From positions 1 through 37,996 of the forward strand of contig LRSR01004740.1 in the NCBI GenBank assembly GCA_001579985.1: a DNA stretch of 37,996 nt, read 5' to 3'. The notes under the pieces are model-generated. The model was not told where the DNA came from. It saw only the letters and a program-made list of their open reading frames with translations, and ran no database searches. This document shows positions 19,622-30,515 of this stretch, piece by piece. Position 1 is the stretch's first letter, and each line of letters begins with the position of its first letter. A program made the translations under genes and the position numbers. The stretch comes from Hypsibius dujardini. Taxonomy: Eukaryota > Tardigrada > Eutardigrada > Parachela > Hypsibiidae.

Positions 19622-22600
19622 TCACCCATGGGAGTGGGTTCCCAGTTCACCACACATGACGAAGGGTAAATATTTGAAGGAATCACAATCAAACACCGAC
19701 CGGCCCCGGTTCGGGTCTCCGGCAAACCGAAAATGCTCTGGGCTGGGCGGGGACTCCGCTTGTTCTGGGCTGGGTGGGGATTCCGCTTGCTCAGTTCTCT
19801 GAAGTGACCAATGCTCTATGGAATCTACTAAGATTCTTGTGTGTAGCGAATGTCCTGATAATTGGGACGGCAGCTTCCGGCAGTGGTCAGAGGAGCAGCT
19901 GGACAATAACCTGAAAATGAATATTAAGCAAGTAAATTGCAATTCCCAAGACTAAATGACTTTTTCTGATTACAATAAAAATAATCCGTTTCTCTGATAA
20001 TGAATGCCTTAAATGCTTAAATGCCTTAAATGCCTTACCGATGAACTCAGCAACTGATGATCTTATGTCATATGTCCACCCAGCGCTTCCCTGAAATCGG
20101 ATGGATATTTCGAATCGAAACATCCAGATGCACACAGAGCCTCTCAACCGGAGTGGCTAATTTCTAGTAGACGAAGACGAGGGAAGCTTACCGGACATGC
20201 TCGTAGACTACGTAACTGATGCTGACAGCCGGCACCGCCTGCAACAATTCCAAAATCAGGATCCGTAAAAGAACGTAATCCCTCATACACACATGGTCAC
20301 AATTTTGGGTGGCAGACTTTAAGCCAAAAAGGGTGGTCCGAGTTCGAGCCGAATTAAGTCATCGCGCGCACTCGCTCTTGATCACAGCTGACCATGCAGC
20401 CTGTACTCTATTGATCGATTGATTGAATTTTATTATATTTTAGCGCTTCTCCGTTCTGATTGATTGATTGGTTGATTGATTGAATTTTCGGGACGGCAGT
20501 CATGCCTAATTTTTCCGCTGGGCCGGGCATTAAATCAAAGATTCAGCAGAAAGCAGTGGCAAGCTCTAGCCAAGAGTGGCTCAAACTCAGACCACCCTGA
20601 TGGCTCAAACTCTGCCACCCAAAATTGTGGCCATGTGTGTAAAAAGGCACCTTCATAAAATTTGGCCCCATCCCGCGATATAGCCCGGTGAATCCCTCCT
20701 GTGTGACGATATTTTTCATCACAGCGAGCGTCGCATTCTCCGCCATTGCCACCGGGCCAACTGAAAGACCAGGAAGTAAATACACAACTGACGAAGGATA
20801 AATAAACAGCGCAGCTTTGATGAATATTATAAGACCGCGTAAGAACACACCATTTGCTTGCAGCTTGGTCTTCACTAGTGCAAGGGGGTAGCTCGAGACC
20901 TGGCCACATATGCTGGACACCATCCCGCAACCCAGGACGACCAATGCTGGTGGCTTTTGCCCGGTCCCAGTTTTCGGTGGATTTCTGGCTATGTACCACC
21001 GCTTTAACGTCTGAAACAGGGACGCGTTAAAGTCAGTGTGTAAAACAAGAGCAGAAATCAGCCAACGAACAGACCTCATAGACGGCCAAATCTATCCCGG
21101 CGTACGGTAGGATTCCCATCTAAAACGATGAGATTATAATCCACAAATCATGCACCAGTCTTTTGCCCGGTTCTCGGTCGCCAAAACGCACGACTTACCA
21201 GATTGGGTGCATAGCCTCGATAAAAGGCCCTGAATCCCTCCTGCCGGTAGATCTTCCTGGCGGCGTGAAATATCCCGTCAAACTGACCAGTCGTTCGGAG
21301 GGTGAGTCTCGTCTTGATCACCTCCATCGGGTATATGGCAGACTGACTGAAAGCTCCTGCACCGGCGCCGGCCAATACTCTTTCCCAGATATGCAGCTCT
21401 CGTTCCGAGTCACCCTTGATGATCTTCTTAATTTGCTCGTATGACATGAACTTCACGGCGGATTCGGGTGCTATTTTAAGGATATTCATGCCGTTTCCTC
21501 TCCACAACGAAATGTAGCCCCCTTCTTTGATCATGCTCTGGAAGCACTTGGCTAACGTCTCACATTCACCCTTCTTCCCGAATACCTATTCACAGGAAAA
21601 AAAGGCACTGTTCACAAAAGCCCGGAGCACGCCAAGGCTAAACGATTAATAATACCAAATTCCAACCTGATAAAATGTTTTTATCCGATCTAACGGTGCC
21701 GTCGCTGTCCGACTGACACATCCCGCAATACCACCGGCGACCAAATGCCTCCACCACATTCCCGTAACCTGAGAGAAAAACGGAAAACAATGCCGTTATG
21801 ATCCGTACGTACGGAACGATGTGGAAACAAAATGCAACAACAGAAGCAGGTAAGGCTAGCAGACACCTCCACTGACCATTTCTTTCTCTGTAAAATCATC
21901 CGGTACCTGAAAACATACCAATGTTACTTATTTCCTTCTCGTAAATTGCGAAGTAGACTACCTGACAGCTCTCTATCTGTCCATCGTTGTCTGTTTTGTC
22001 TGTCTGCCTGGTTGCCTGCATGTCCGTCTGCCAGTCTGTTTGTCTGTCTGACTGTCTGACTGTCTGTCTGACTGTCTGTTTGTTTGTCTGTCTGTTTGTC
22101 TGTCTGACTGTCTGTTTGTCTGTCTGTTCATCTATCTGTGCAGACAAACAAGCCATAGTTTCCGTGTGAAATGGTTACAGCAGTATCAGAACTGTACGCG
22201 GCACTAAGCCATTCGGACCAATCCCAAAAGCTAACGACTTACCAAAGAATCTTCACCAAGGTCAACAAACTATAAGAAAAAAATTACGGAAAAGAGTGTT
22301 AGCGGTCCACTGAAAAGACAACGCGTAGAATGTCGCAGCTTGGCCTACTGTTGAGTGCTTCCAGTACCCGAACAGGTCCTGAACCTTCGCACTAGGGTAC
22401 CACAGAAAGTAGTCTCGAAACTCGTCGAACGTGATGGTTAGGGATCCGTTAGCATCCATCCGTTTGAGGAGTCTGTCGGCCTCGGGTTGGTCCAAATCGA
22501 CACCCAGTTTTTGGAAGGAATTCCGGATCTCCGCTGTGTCGAGCATTCCTATAATAAAAAAAGGTCCATAAAATCTTGAGAGACTAAGTGTACTATTCAA

Positions 22601-23813
22601 ACGGCAAACCAATTCAAATCATTGTTTTATTATTATTATTTTATTATTTATATCTATCAGAGGCACAACACAAGACATTAATCAATCAACCGATCAATCA
22701 GACGATCAATCAACCGATCAATCAGACGATCAATCACACAATCAATCAGACGATCAATCAGATAATCAATCAGATGATCAATCAGACAATCAATCAGACC
22801 ATCAATCAGATGATCAATCAGACAATCAATCAGATGATCAATCAGACGATCAATCGAACGATCAATCAGACGATCAATCGAACGATCAATCAGACAATCA
22901 ATCAGATGATCAATCAGATGATCAATCAGACGATCAGTCAAACGCTCCACTAGACATTAGTGAAACTCTTCAACTTGCGGTAACAACTTACCATCTCTAT
23001 TCTGATCGAGTTTCGAGAATATCACATTGAGATTCTTTTCATGCTCCACAATGTATTGCACAAACTCCGCAAAGTCCACATCTCCCGATTTGAGGACGTC
23101 CGCTTTCTCCAATGACTCCTGGACAACAGCAGCAGGAAAAATAACAGCCTTGAATTAAACCTATTTTAATTTTAACAGGCACATCGAAAATCAAATGGCA
23201 ACATTTCCCATCCACCAAATCTTTAAATAAAGCAAGGAAAATGTGCCAACATTACAATATGGACAGCAGAAGGTAGTTTAAAATTAACAATAAAATACGA
23301 CGAAGCAATCAATCGATCAATCTATCGATCAATCCAGTGCCAGTCAATTTTAAACATTCCCGAAATTGGACTTTACGTATCATTGCCCACAAGCAAAACT
23401 AAATACATTATACTTATTTAACTCATTGTGGTAATAAATATTAACAAACTAAATAAATAAAAGCAAGCCCAAAATCCCACAAATTACAAAGCCTTATCCA
23501 ATCACTCAAATCAGTCGACGATCCAGACATGCCATAAAATTTATACCAATAAGCCATCAACTGCAACAGCAGTCCCTTATAATTCGATTGATTGATTGAT
23601 TGAATTCACAACGACCCTCCAATCGGTCATATCGCCCTCTATTTTCTACCCTTCTCGTCAACCTCTCTCGGAAGCGGCAAAAGTCAATTACACTCAATGA
23701 AGTTTATGCTTAAGTTAGCACGCAAGTCAATGAGTATCAACTGGCAGGACTAAGGATACCTTGACGTGTTGCTCGGGGATATGCTGGAACACTCGCATGA
23801 TGTCATCCGCATT

Positions 23814-23846
<33 letters not shown>

Positions 23847-24168
23847 TCACAACGACCCTCCAATCGGTCATATCGCCCTCTATTTTCTACCCTTCTCATC
23901 AACCTCTTTCGGAAGCGGCAAAAGTCAATTACACTCAATGAAGTTTATGCTTAAGTTAGCACGCAAGTCGATGAGTATCAACTGGCAGGACTAAGGATAC
24001 CTTGACGTGTTGCTCGGGGATATGCTGGAACACTCGCATGATGTCATCCGCATTGATCCGGCCATTTTGATCTTTATCCAGCTGATCGAACAGTTGACTG
24101 AGGCGTTGCTCATCGTGGACGGGCAACTTCTCCAGCGTAGCGGGATTTTTTACATTGCGGAGTTTCAT
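19622..24168 (-). CDS. SLC25A24: SCaMC-type Ca2+-regulated mitochondrial ATP-Mg/phosphate carrier (SLC25A24/23/25 family)
   Basis: Inner-membrane carrier exchanging ATP-Mg for phosphate, gated by N-terminal EF hands in the intermembrane space. Twelve minus-strand exons close in phase: 24168-24001, 23118-22992, 22548-22349, 22269-22243, 21906-21877, 21768-21667, 21585-21199, 21119-21075, 21010-20851, 20760-20651, 20238-20192, 19910-19622. EF1 [12 protein letters not shown] and EF3 DQNRDGMLDTAE are canonical; EF2 and EF4 are degenerate. Then come [13 protein letters not shown], and three carrier repeats with P-x-D/E-x-x-K/R motifs or variants: PLDRIK, PMEVIK, PLALVK, plus [28 protein letters not shown] and [10 protein letters not shown]. 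Two micro-exons (27 and 30 nt) encode the linker. The last exon adds about 95 residues (proline/serine repeats) not known in the family, so the true 3' end may be a shorter unrecognised exon. The paralogue (24, 23 or 25) is not resolved. Confidence 0.9.
20289..20640. mobile_element. Inverted-repeat element in a carrier intron
   Basis: The left arm, 20289-20350 (acacatggtcacaattttgg then gtggcaga), is the reverse complement, with few mismatches, of 20574-20640. The centre contains two (gatt)n runs. The right arm ends 11 bases from the donor of the exon ending at 20651, so in the pre-mRNA the hairpin would lie against the 5' splice site. Confidence 0.75.
21995..22135. repeat. (CTGT)n microsatellite in a carrier intron
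   Basis: Tetranucleotide array with ctgac interruptions in the intron between the two micro-exons. Confidence 0.9.
22678..22950. repeat. (GATCAATCA)n array in a carrier intron
   Basis: About 22 copies of a roughly 12-base unit, gatcaatcagac with t/c/a variants, in the intron between exons ending 22992 and starting 22548. It begins about 35 bases downstream of the donor at 22991. Confidence 0.93.
23587..24056. repeat. Tandem duplication of about 238 bp that copies the end of carrier exon 1
   Basis: 23587-23815 and 23825-24056 are nearly identical (a handful of substitutions), starting with (gatt)n and aattcacaacgaccctccaa. They run through ggactaaggatacc into the last 55 or so bases of exon 1 (gtgttgctcggggatatgct ... 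atccgcatt). The complete exon is the 24168-24001 copy; the 23815-23760 copy keeps the donor and the coding end but lacks the start. Confidence 0.93.
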
Positions 24169-24772
24169 TGGAAGGCGCTCCCCGAAGTGAAAATAAATAA
24201 TCGCCGCAAAACAAGTATCGCAACAGGAAGGCTGGCTGGGGCTAATCCGGATTTCCCACAACTCTGTTGTATTAATCACTGCGAGAAAAAAGAAGAAATA
24301 AACAATATTGTGTTGACCCGAAAAATATGAGGCTGCTTGCGGGGATTTGTGCGGACTTTGATCTTTTATTGGGGTTCTTCTCCGTTCACCCATAAAAAAT
24401 AGTATTTCCTCGTTCCATTCGTTACTGTTTCCGTCTTGTGGCTAACGCCCAATAACTCATTTAGCGCTGATCCATTCGCATTCTATCGCTTATGTTCCGT
24501 TATTGCCGTGGTCGCATTTAAAGTGGAAGCGTTCGTTGCCTGCGGTAAAACGTTTAAAATTTAAAGGCAATTGTTCCTTTTTAGTAAACGTTCCTTTCAG
24601 AGTTATGTCCTTTTGCTTTTTGGCCTAATTGCTCGCTCAATTGTGACATCGCGGAAGTGTTGCCAGTGTCCCATGATCCCATCCTAAAACAATTTCTGCT
24701 CGTTAGTGGTCTAGGCACATTCTTTGCATGCAGCTCAACAGAGCTGCATGCTCGATTTTTGGCATAATCATC
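24169..24772. promoter_or_regulatory. Divergent intergenic region between the carrier and TSEN54
   Basis: Only 604 bases separate the two start codons, which point away from each other, so both promoters must lie here or overlap. No TATA box or other named motif is clear. This is a call from gene arrangement only. Confidence 0.5.
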
Positions 24773-27124
24773 ATGGAAGCTGCTGCTGCGGAGGAGATCC
24801 AAGAAGAGGTCCGTGAAGCGAAACTTTCCATCGTAGCCTCGGAGTCGATTGATAGCAGCGCCGATGCGGGTACCATTCCCTTGGTTGATCGATTGATGTG
24901 TTTGGCAAGCGCGGCAACTCAAGCGACCGGTAAGAAGTTAAGAGCTGAGAACAGACAATGGCAACAGACAATGAGAACACTGTTATGTAAATGAGGAGTG
25001 AGTGCATGCTTGATTGATTGGTTGAAAGGCTGATTGCGTTATGATGGTTCATTACATTGATTGATTGATTGATTGATTGACTTGTTGATTCCGCAGCTGT
25101 TTAGCAACAGGCTGGCTGTTTTTTACAATTTTTCACATGAAATCTTAGATTTGTCATCTGGGATGGCGGTGGATGACTCTGTTTCGAGTGGATGGTCCGA
25201 CGGAATGGGGAAGCGCAAACTGGAGGGGACGGATTTCGAGCGGAAGCTCATCTTCTGTCACCGGACCGGCTTTTTGTTGGCGGACGGGAGCGAAGTCACT
25301 GCCCGCCTCCAGACCGACAAATATTACCCGTTCTCCAAACGCTCTGTGCGTATCCTCGGCACTCGGCGGGCCCCACGTTTGCCGGGAAATTTAGTCCAGT
25401 ACGTACACACGTGGCAAAAACCTTGCGCTAACCGAGTCAAGTAATTACACTGAGGCTAACGCCCAACTGACAGTTCCTCGCGGCCATTGTTTTTAGTGGT
25501 TCGGTGATGTTCCACGCCTTCAAACGGGACTACAAGGAAGAGTTTGAGCAGCTTCCGCGTTGTGGCCAGAAAGTTGGTTCGCAGGCGGATTTGCCGGTGT
25601 GGAAGTATCAGCGCCGCTTGGGCTTCGTCTACTCGCGACTCCGCGAGGCCTACAACTGCCCACGATATTTGGAGCTGTGGCGGTAAAAGGCCAGCAGCTA
25701 ATTATGAGCCTCACTTTGGCAATTCTCAATTTAGGAGCAACAGCGAAATTAAAAATCACTTCTTCATGTTTTTACGTTAGGTCGGAAGTGGGAGAGCAGA
25801 TGCATGTGCCGATTTCGGCGGAGCTGAATTGGCACACCGGCATGTGCAATACCTTCCATCATTCGCTCGGCTGCTTCGGAAAGTTCTTTGGCACGGTGTT
25901 CTCCGGCGACAGCATGGATGCCGATTCGAAGCGTACTCAGCTGAATCCATACGAAGCCTTCTTCTTAGCGGACGCTGTCAGTATTTCCACTTCTTCACTC
26001 ATCCTTCGAGGTTCTACTATTATGGCCGGTTTTATTTGTCCTCAGGGCACTCTGCAAATCACCGCGTCAAACTGCCCGCTGGCTGTGGAGGACGTACGCG
26101 CCGTCCTGGAAGCGAATGTCCATCGCTTCTGCAACCGCTACCAAGTCTTCTCCGAGCTGCTGCGAACGACCCGCTTTTCCGTGAAGATGTACGAACAGGA
26201 AGTTGGCATCCAGTTCCAGCGGTTGGGTACTCCTCCTCCTCCTCCCCCTGTGGTGCCTCCTTCGTGGGGCACTCACTTCATTCGAGACGAAGGGCAGTCA
26301 TGGCGCTTCAGACAGTGTCGACCGCGAATGCCGGAGTTCTTCCAGCACGGGTACGAACGCCAGCGGCCGACTACTGCGACCGTCAGTTTCTCATCGAAAT
26401 CGGACGCGAAACAGGCACGCAGACTGCTGACACTGCCCGTCGAAACGCTGGACGCGAGGTCTGTCGTCGTGGGTGTGGTCAAGAAGGAAGACGTGACGGT
26501 TGCCTTTAAGACACAAGCGGTTGCCTTCAAGACACCAGCGGTTGCCTTCAAGACACCAACGGTTGCCTTTAAGACACAAGCGGTTGCCTTCAAGACACAA
26601 GCGGTTGCCTTCAAGACACCAGCGGTTGCCTTCAAGACACCAGCGGTTGCCTTTAAGACACCAGCGGTTGCCTTCAAGACACCAGCGGTTGCCTTCAAGA
26701 CACCAACGGTTGCCTTTAAGACACCAACGGTGCCGCTGCAGTACCCTCGTCGATTCACCTTGAAGCGTGATGGTCATGTCCCCAAGCCGACCGGGATTGA
26801 CGTTGCCTTCTACGGTTGTATGAAGGATATAGAGTGGACACCGCCCGTGTTTGACGTCGCCATCACTGACTACCGCGACAACAGGTGCGAAGATGACTGC
26901 TTCTTTTCACGCTTAACTGTTCTGTGTGACAAAATGCAACACGAGGATAAGTATTGTTCTTTTCTTTCAGTGTTCCGGTGTCTGCGCTCTTTGGCTTGAT
27001 GGAGAGCCGGAAGAGCTGTGGAATCCCCGTGCTGTTGGAGCGCGTGGATTGCGGACAAGTGAGCGGGTATTCCCTGACACTCGCGCCCATCCCGAAAGTC
27101 CTCTACAGTGGACGTGTTGCATAG
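24773..27124 (+). CDS. TSEN54: TSEN54, tRNA-splicing endonuclease subunit
   Basis: Structural subunit of the heterotetrameric endonuclease that removes tRNA introns. Six exons close in phase: 24773-24929, 25149-25398, 25497-25682, 25781-25976, 26046-26884, 26971-27124, giving 593 residues (human 526). The N-terminal domain has QLNPYEAFFLADA joined to GTLQITASNCPLAVEDVRAV and NRYQVFSELLRTTRFSV, which align without gaps to the human PEEALYLLECGSIHLF ... YQVFSHLKRLGYVV region. The 69-nt intron 25977-26045 is a multiple of three with no stop, but its removal restores that alignment. The C-terminal nuclease-like fold follows: PPVFDVAITDYRDN, then VPVSALFGLMESRKSCGIPV and LLERVDCGQVSGYSLT. The low-complexity linker contains eleven heptapeptide repeats. 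In-frame ATGs at 24728 and 25163 are alternative starts. The two most N-terminal exons align poorly and are less sure. Confidence 0.88.
26500..26732 (+). repeat. Coding 21-bp minisatellite in TSEN54
   Basis: Eleven tandem 21-base units encode the heptapeptide A/T-V-A-F-K-T-P/Q. Differences are mostly cag-to-cac type (P/Q), gcg/acg (A/T) and silent ttc/ttt. The repeats form the linker between the N- and C-terminal domains. Confidence 0.95.
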
Positions 27125-27448
27125 AACCCGTTGCTAATTAGGAAGAGAGTTTATACTTTTTTTGTGTTACTGACGAGCGCTGTTGCTGATATGGGAATTG
27201 TGGAAGTACATAGAATTTTCTAGCTTTTGTTTTTGAAAGAAATCGTTGTCTGCTATGTCCATTGCGTTACAAATCTTTTCTTTGCAGCACTGCCCAGTGA
27301 TAAAAAGCGTCCAGAAAAGTGTGTTGGGGTGGGAAAGGGGCTTGTCTAATCAATCCTTATTAATTGTTTCGGCTTTGACCGTCGGCGGTCGGCCGAGGAC
27401 TATCGCGACAAGCCGCAGGTTCTTTCCAGATTTTTAATTTTTCAACCT

Positions 27449-27870
27449 TGAACCTTGCTTTTTCGTTCTCAAACCTGTTCTTAAGCCTTGCTTTTTGTTC
27501 CTGAACCTGTTCTTGAACCTTGCTTTTTCGTTCTCAAACCTGTTCTTGAACCTTGCTTTTTCGTTCTCAAACCTGTTCTTAAACCTTGCTTTTTATTCCT
27601 GAGCCTGTTCTTTAACCTTGCTTTTTGTTCCTGAACCTGTTCTTGAACCTTGCTTTTTCGTTCTCAAACCTGTTCTTAAGCCTTGCTTTTTGTTCCTGAA
27701 CCTGTTCCTGAACCTTGCTTTTTTGTTCCTGAACCTTGCTTTTTCGTTCCTAAGCCTTGCTTTTCCGTTCCTGAACCTTGCTTTTCCGTTCTCAAATCTG
27801 TTTTCGAACCTTGCTTTTTCGTTGTTAAACCTGGCTTTTGTTCTGGAACCTTGCTCTTTCGTTCTTAAAG
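27449..27870. repeat. CCTTGCTTTTTCGTTC minisatellite between TSEN54 and CMTR2
   Basis: More than a dozen copies of an approximately 33-base unit, ccttgctttttcgttctcaa followed by acctgttcttgaa, with shortened units toward the 3' side. It ends about 110 bases before the CMTR2 start codon, so it occupies that gene's promoter or 5' leader region. Confidence 0.93.
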
Positions 27871-27980
27871 TTCTGCAATTGCGTAGTTTTCAATTTCCGA
27901 TCTTCCATGTTTTTTCCTTTCCTGCATTTTATTGATATCGTCAAACTAAAAACATTTCATTCACCAGCATCACAATTTAA

Positions 27981-30119
27981 ATGGTCGACATTCAAAGTGA
28001 ATTCCAGCTGCTGAAAATTGAAGATCCAGAGATGGAGTATATGCCACCACTTTTATTGCCCAAAAAGTTTTCTACAAAGCGATCTGCACCGAGCGACGAC
28101 GATCACGACGGCGACGACGCACCGGAGGAAATATTTGCCGATCGCTTTTCCCACAGGAAAAGAAAGCGAATACGCAATGGAGATGCTCTGGCCAGGTCCG
28201 ATGAGCAGTACACTTCGAAATTCTGGTCCTCCGCCGGACGAGAAGCGCTCACCGCAGTGTTGAATCAGCTGATGAAGTCTTCCAATGAGCGCTTGTTTAT
28301 TTTACCGGCTTGCCCGGAAGACGATTTGCCGGAACTCATTCCCACGTATGGGAACATTGCGCACTCGTCTGCGGAATCTGCAGATCCATACTTGTGCCCA
28401 GAAATGGAAAAAATCGAGGATCAGCTCAATGCTGTCAAAGGTACATACACATTTGTTCGGGTGCTTGATTGATGTAATAGCTGTTGAGTTGTTGTTTCAG
28501 TAGATGGTCGATTGATTGATTGTTTTAAGATGCTTGAATTTGAATTTTTCAGTTTCCATTTTTAATTCACGTGGATCGGCTGAGATATTTCGTTAGTTGT
28601 CATTTGAAAATGTTCTGGTGTCGCGGGGAATTGAACCCTACGGATTGCCTCTTCTGGTAAAATTACTCGTAAATTCCGTCGGCTGGAATTAGTTTTATAT
28701 GGATTCAGCAATCAGTTGACTGCTGTATTGATTCAGCTATCAGTTGACTGCTGTATTGATTCAGCTATCAGTTGATTGCTGTATTGGTTCAGTAATCAGT
28801 TGATTGCTGTATTGGTTCAGCAATCAGTTGATTGCTGTATTGATTCAGTAATCAGTTGATTGCTGTATTGGTTCAGTAATCAGTTGATTGCTGTATTGAC
28901 TGATTCTCACACTCTTTACAGGGAAAGTGGGATCAATGGCACCGGCTGCATGGAGTTCGCTGACCAACTATACCGACCTGGCTTCTACACTTAGGTAAAG
29001 TAATTTTGCTCTGTTAATTGATCGACTGAGTATAGACTTTGATGCTTGATTCGTGAGCAATGACGTCCAAGTTAATTTGCTAATAATCTTGATTTATTTC
29101 TTCCCTTGTGCATGAATTACGAAGGAAAACGATCTCTCAGCGCTAATCAATGAATGAGAAACCGCATTACTTTCTTTGTTTGTTCAACTAATTTGTGACT
29201 AATTTTTTATGCCAATCCAGGTACTCTATGAAGAAGGATTCACAAATCGAACTGGGCACCAACGCCTGGATGAAGTTCTGGAGCATCCTCCACGCCTACC
29301 CGCAGCTTGCCCGCTTCCCATCCAACACTGTCTCCGTCCACCTCTGCGAGGCCCCCGGTGCCTTTGTTTCAGCTCTTAATCACTATCTATCCGCCAACGA
29401 GCCCTTGCTTCACAAGAGCTGGAACTGGATAGCATCTAGCTTGAACCCGTATTTGGACACTCCCAGTGATGAAGCCATTGTGGATGACCGCTTCATCCGC
29501 TGCACCGCTCAACGTTGGCACTTTGGCGCCGATGGAACGGGGAATTTGAAAGCAGCAGCGAATCGGGAGGCGCTGGTGAAGGCCGCTGCGTCGAACGGGC
29601 AGACGGTGTACCTGGTAACGGCAGACGGTGGAATAGACTGCAGCAGTGACTTTGCTGGACAGGAGGCAACGTTGGCATCGCTCAAATACGCGGAGGCGGT
29701 GACTGCCTTACGATTACTCGCACCGGGTGGACATTTCATTTTGAAGATCTTTACAGTCTTCCGGACACGAATGTGCTTGTTATTGAGGGTTCTGTGCTCA
29801 GTGTTTGACCAGGTATCTCTCTGCGGCGGCAGTTTCTCAGTCTGAGTTTGGCTGACAGACGGTTTTGGTGCGTTTGTTTCAGGTTCAACTTTACAAGCCT
29901 CCCACAAGCAAACCGGGAAACTCGGAAGTATACCTGATTTGTTTGGGAATGCGTCGTTGTGGGATAGCCGCGGCTGATCTTCTGGAGCGCAGCAGAGGTT
30001 AGTTTATGGCATACTAGATCGATTGTAAAGCTAAGTCAACTGCGCAGACCGATAGACAGTCAGAGGACAGAGACACACACACAAACACACACACAGACAA
30101 CAGACAGACAGACAGGCAT

Positions 30120-30161
<42 letters not shown>

Positions 30162-30515
30162 GGACAGACGGACAGACAGATAGACAGACAGACAGACACG
30201 GACACAGACAGACAGAGAAATGTTCCACCTGAACAGATGTGGTCAATTTTTTCAGAAAGTTCAGCTGCGTTGGGAACAGGCTTGAGTCCGAGCTTCATTC
30301 ACAGCATTACTGAGGCTTCCCGTTTCTTCGCCGATTCCCAATCCGCCGCGATTAGAATAAACATGGCTGTGTTCTCGGCAGTTCGTAACCGGCGACTTCG
30401 CACCTGTTTCCACGAGGCGAAACAAACCTTCTCCTCACAATTCCTGCAGCGGCATCCTGTCGGTCAGCTACCGGCGTCGACACGACTGATGTTTGTCCCC
30501 GCCGTCGAGCCTTAA
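27981..30515 (+). CDS. CMTR2: CMTR2, cap2 ribose 2'-O-methyltransferase (short form)
   Basis: Methylates the 2'-OH of the second transcribed nucleotide of capped RNA using SAM. Five exons close in phase: 27981-28440, 28922-28994, 29221-29812, 29883-29997, 30256-30515, giving 499 residues. The Rossmann-fold methyltransferase domain carries the family tetrad K196 (AWMKFW), D313 (VTADGG), K353 (ILKIFT), E390 (NSEVYL), and the SAM loop HLCEAPGAF at 218-226; W-N-W-I and SLNPY are also present. The end, PSFIHSITEASRFFADSQS to FHEAKQTFSSQFLQRH, matches the helical region after the catalytic domain. The human enzyme (770 residues) continues with a second, inactive methyltransferase-like domain that is absent here. 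The nearly acidic, lysine/arginine-rich N-terminal 60 residues are unique. In the 73-nt exon another frame reads KWDQWHRLHG, very like the human LDEWHEHTAF, so a small frame error or shift may exist there. Confidence 0.9.
28702..28897. repeat. 28-bp minisatellite in CMTR2 intron 1
   Basis: Exactly seven 28-base units, gattcagcaatcagttgact then gctgtatt, with few substitutions. The array ends 24 bases before the acceptor at 28921. Confidence 0.95.
30050..30215. repeat. (GACA)n microsatellite in CMTR2 intron 4
   Basis: The gaca array fills most of the intron between 29997 and 30256. Confidence 0.9.

Noticed and set aside
25977-26045. Reading TSEN54 through this 69-nt stretch as coding
   Set aside because: It is open and a multiple of three, but has a gtcagt donor and cctcag acceptor, and removing it restores a gap-free match to the family. 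Retention as a minor isoform remains possible.
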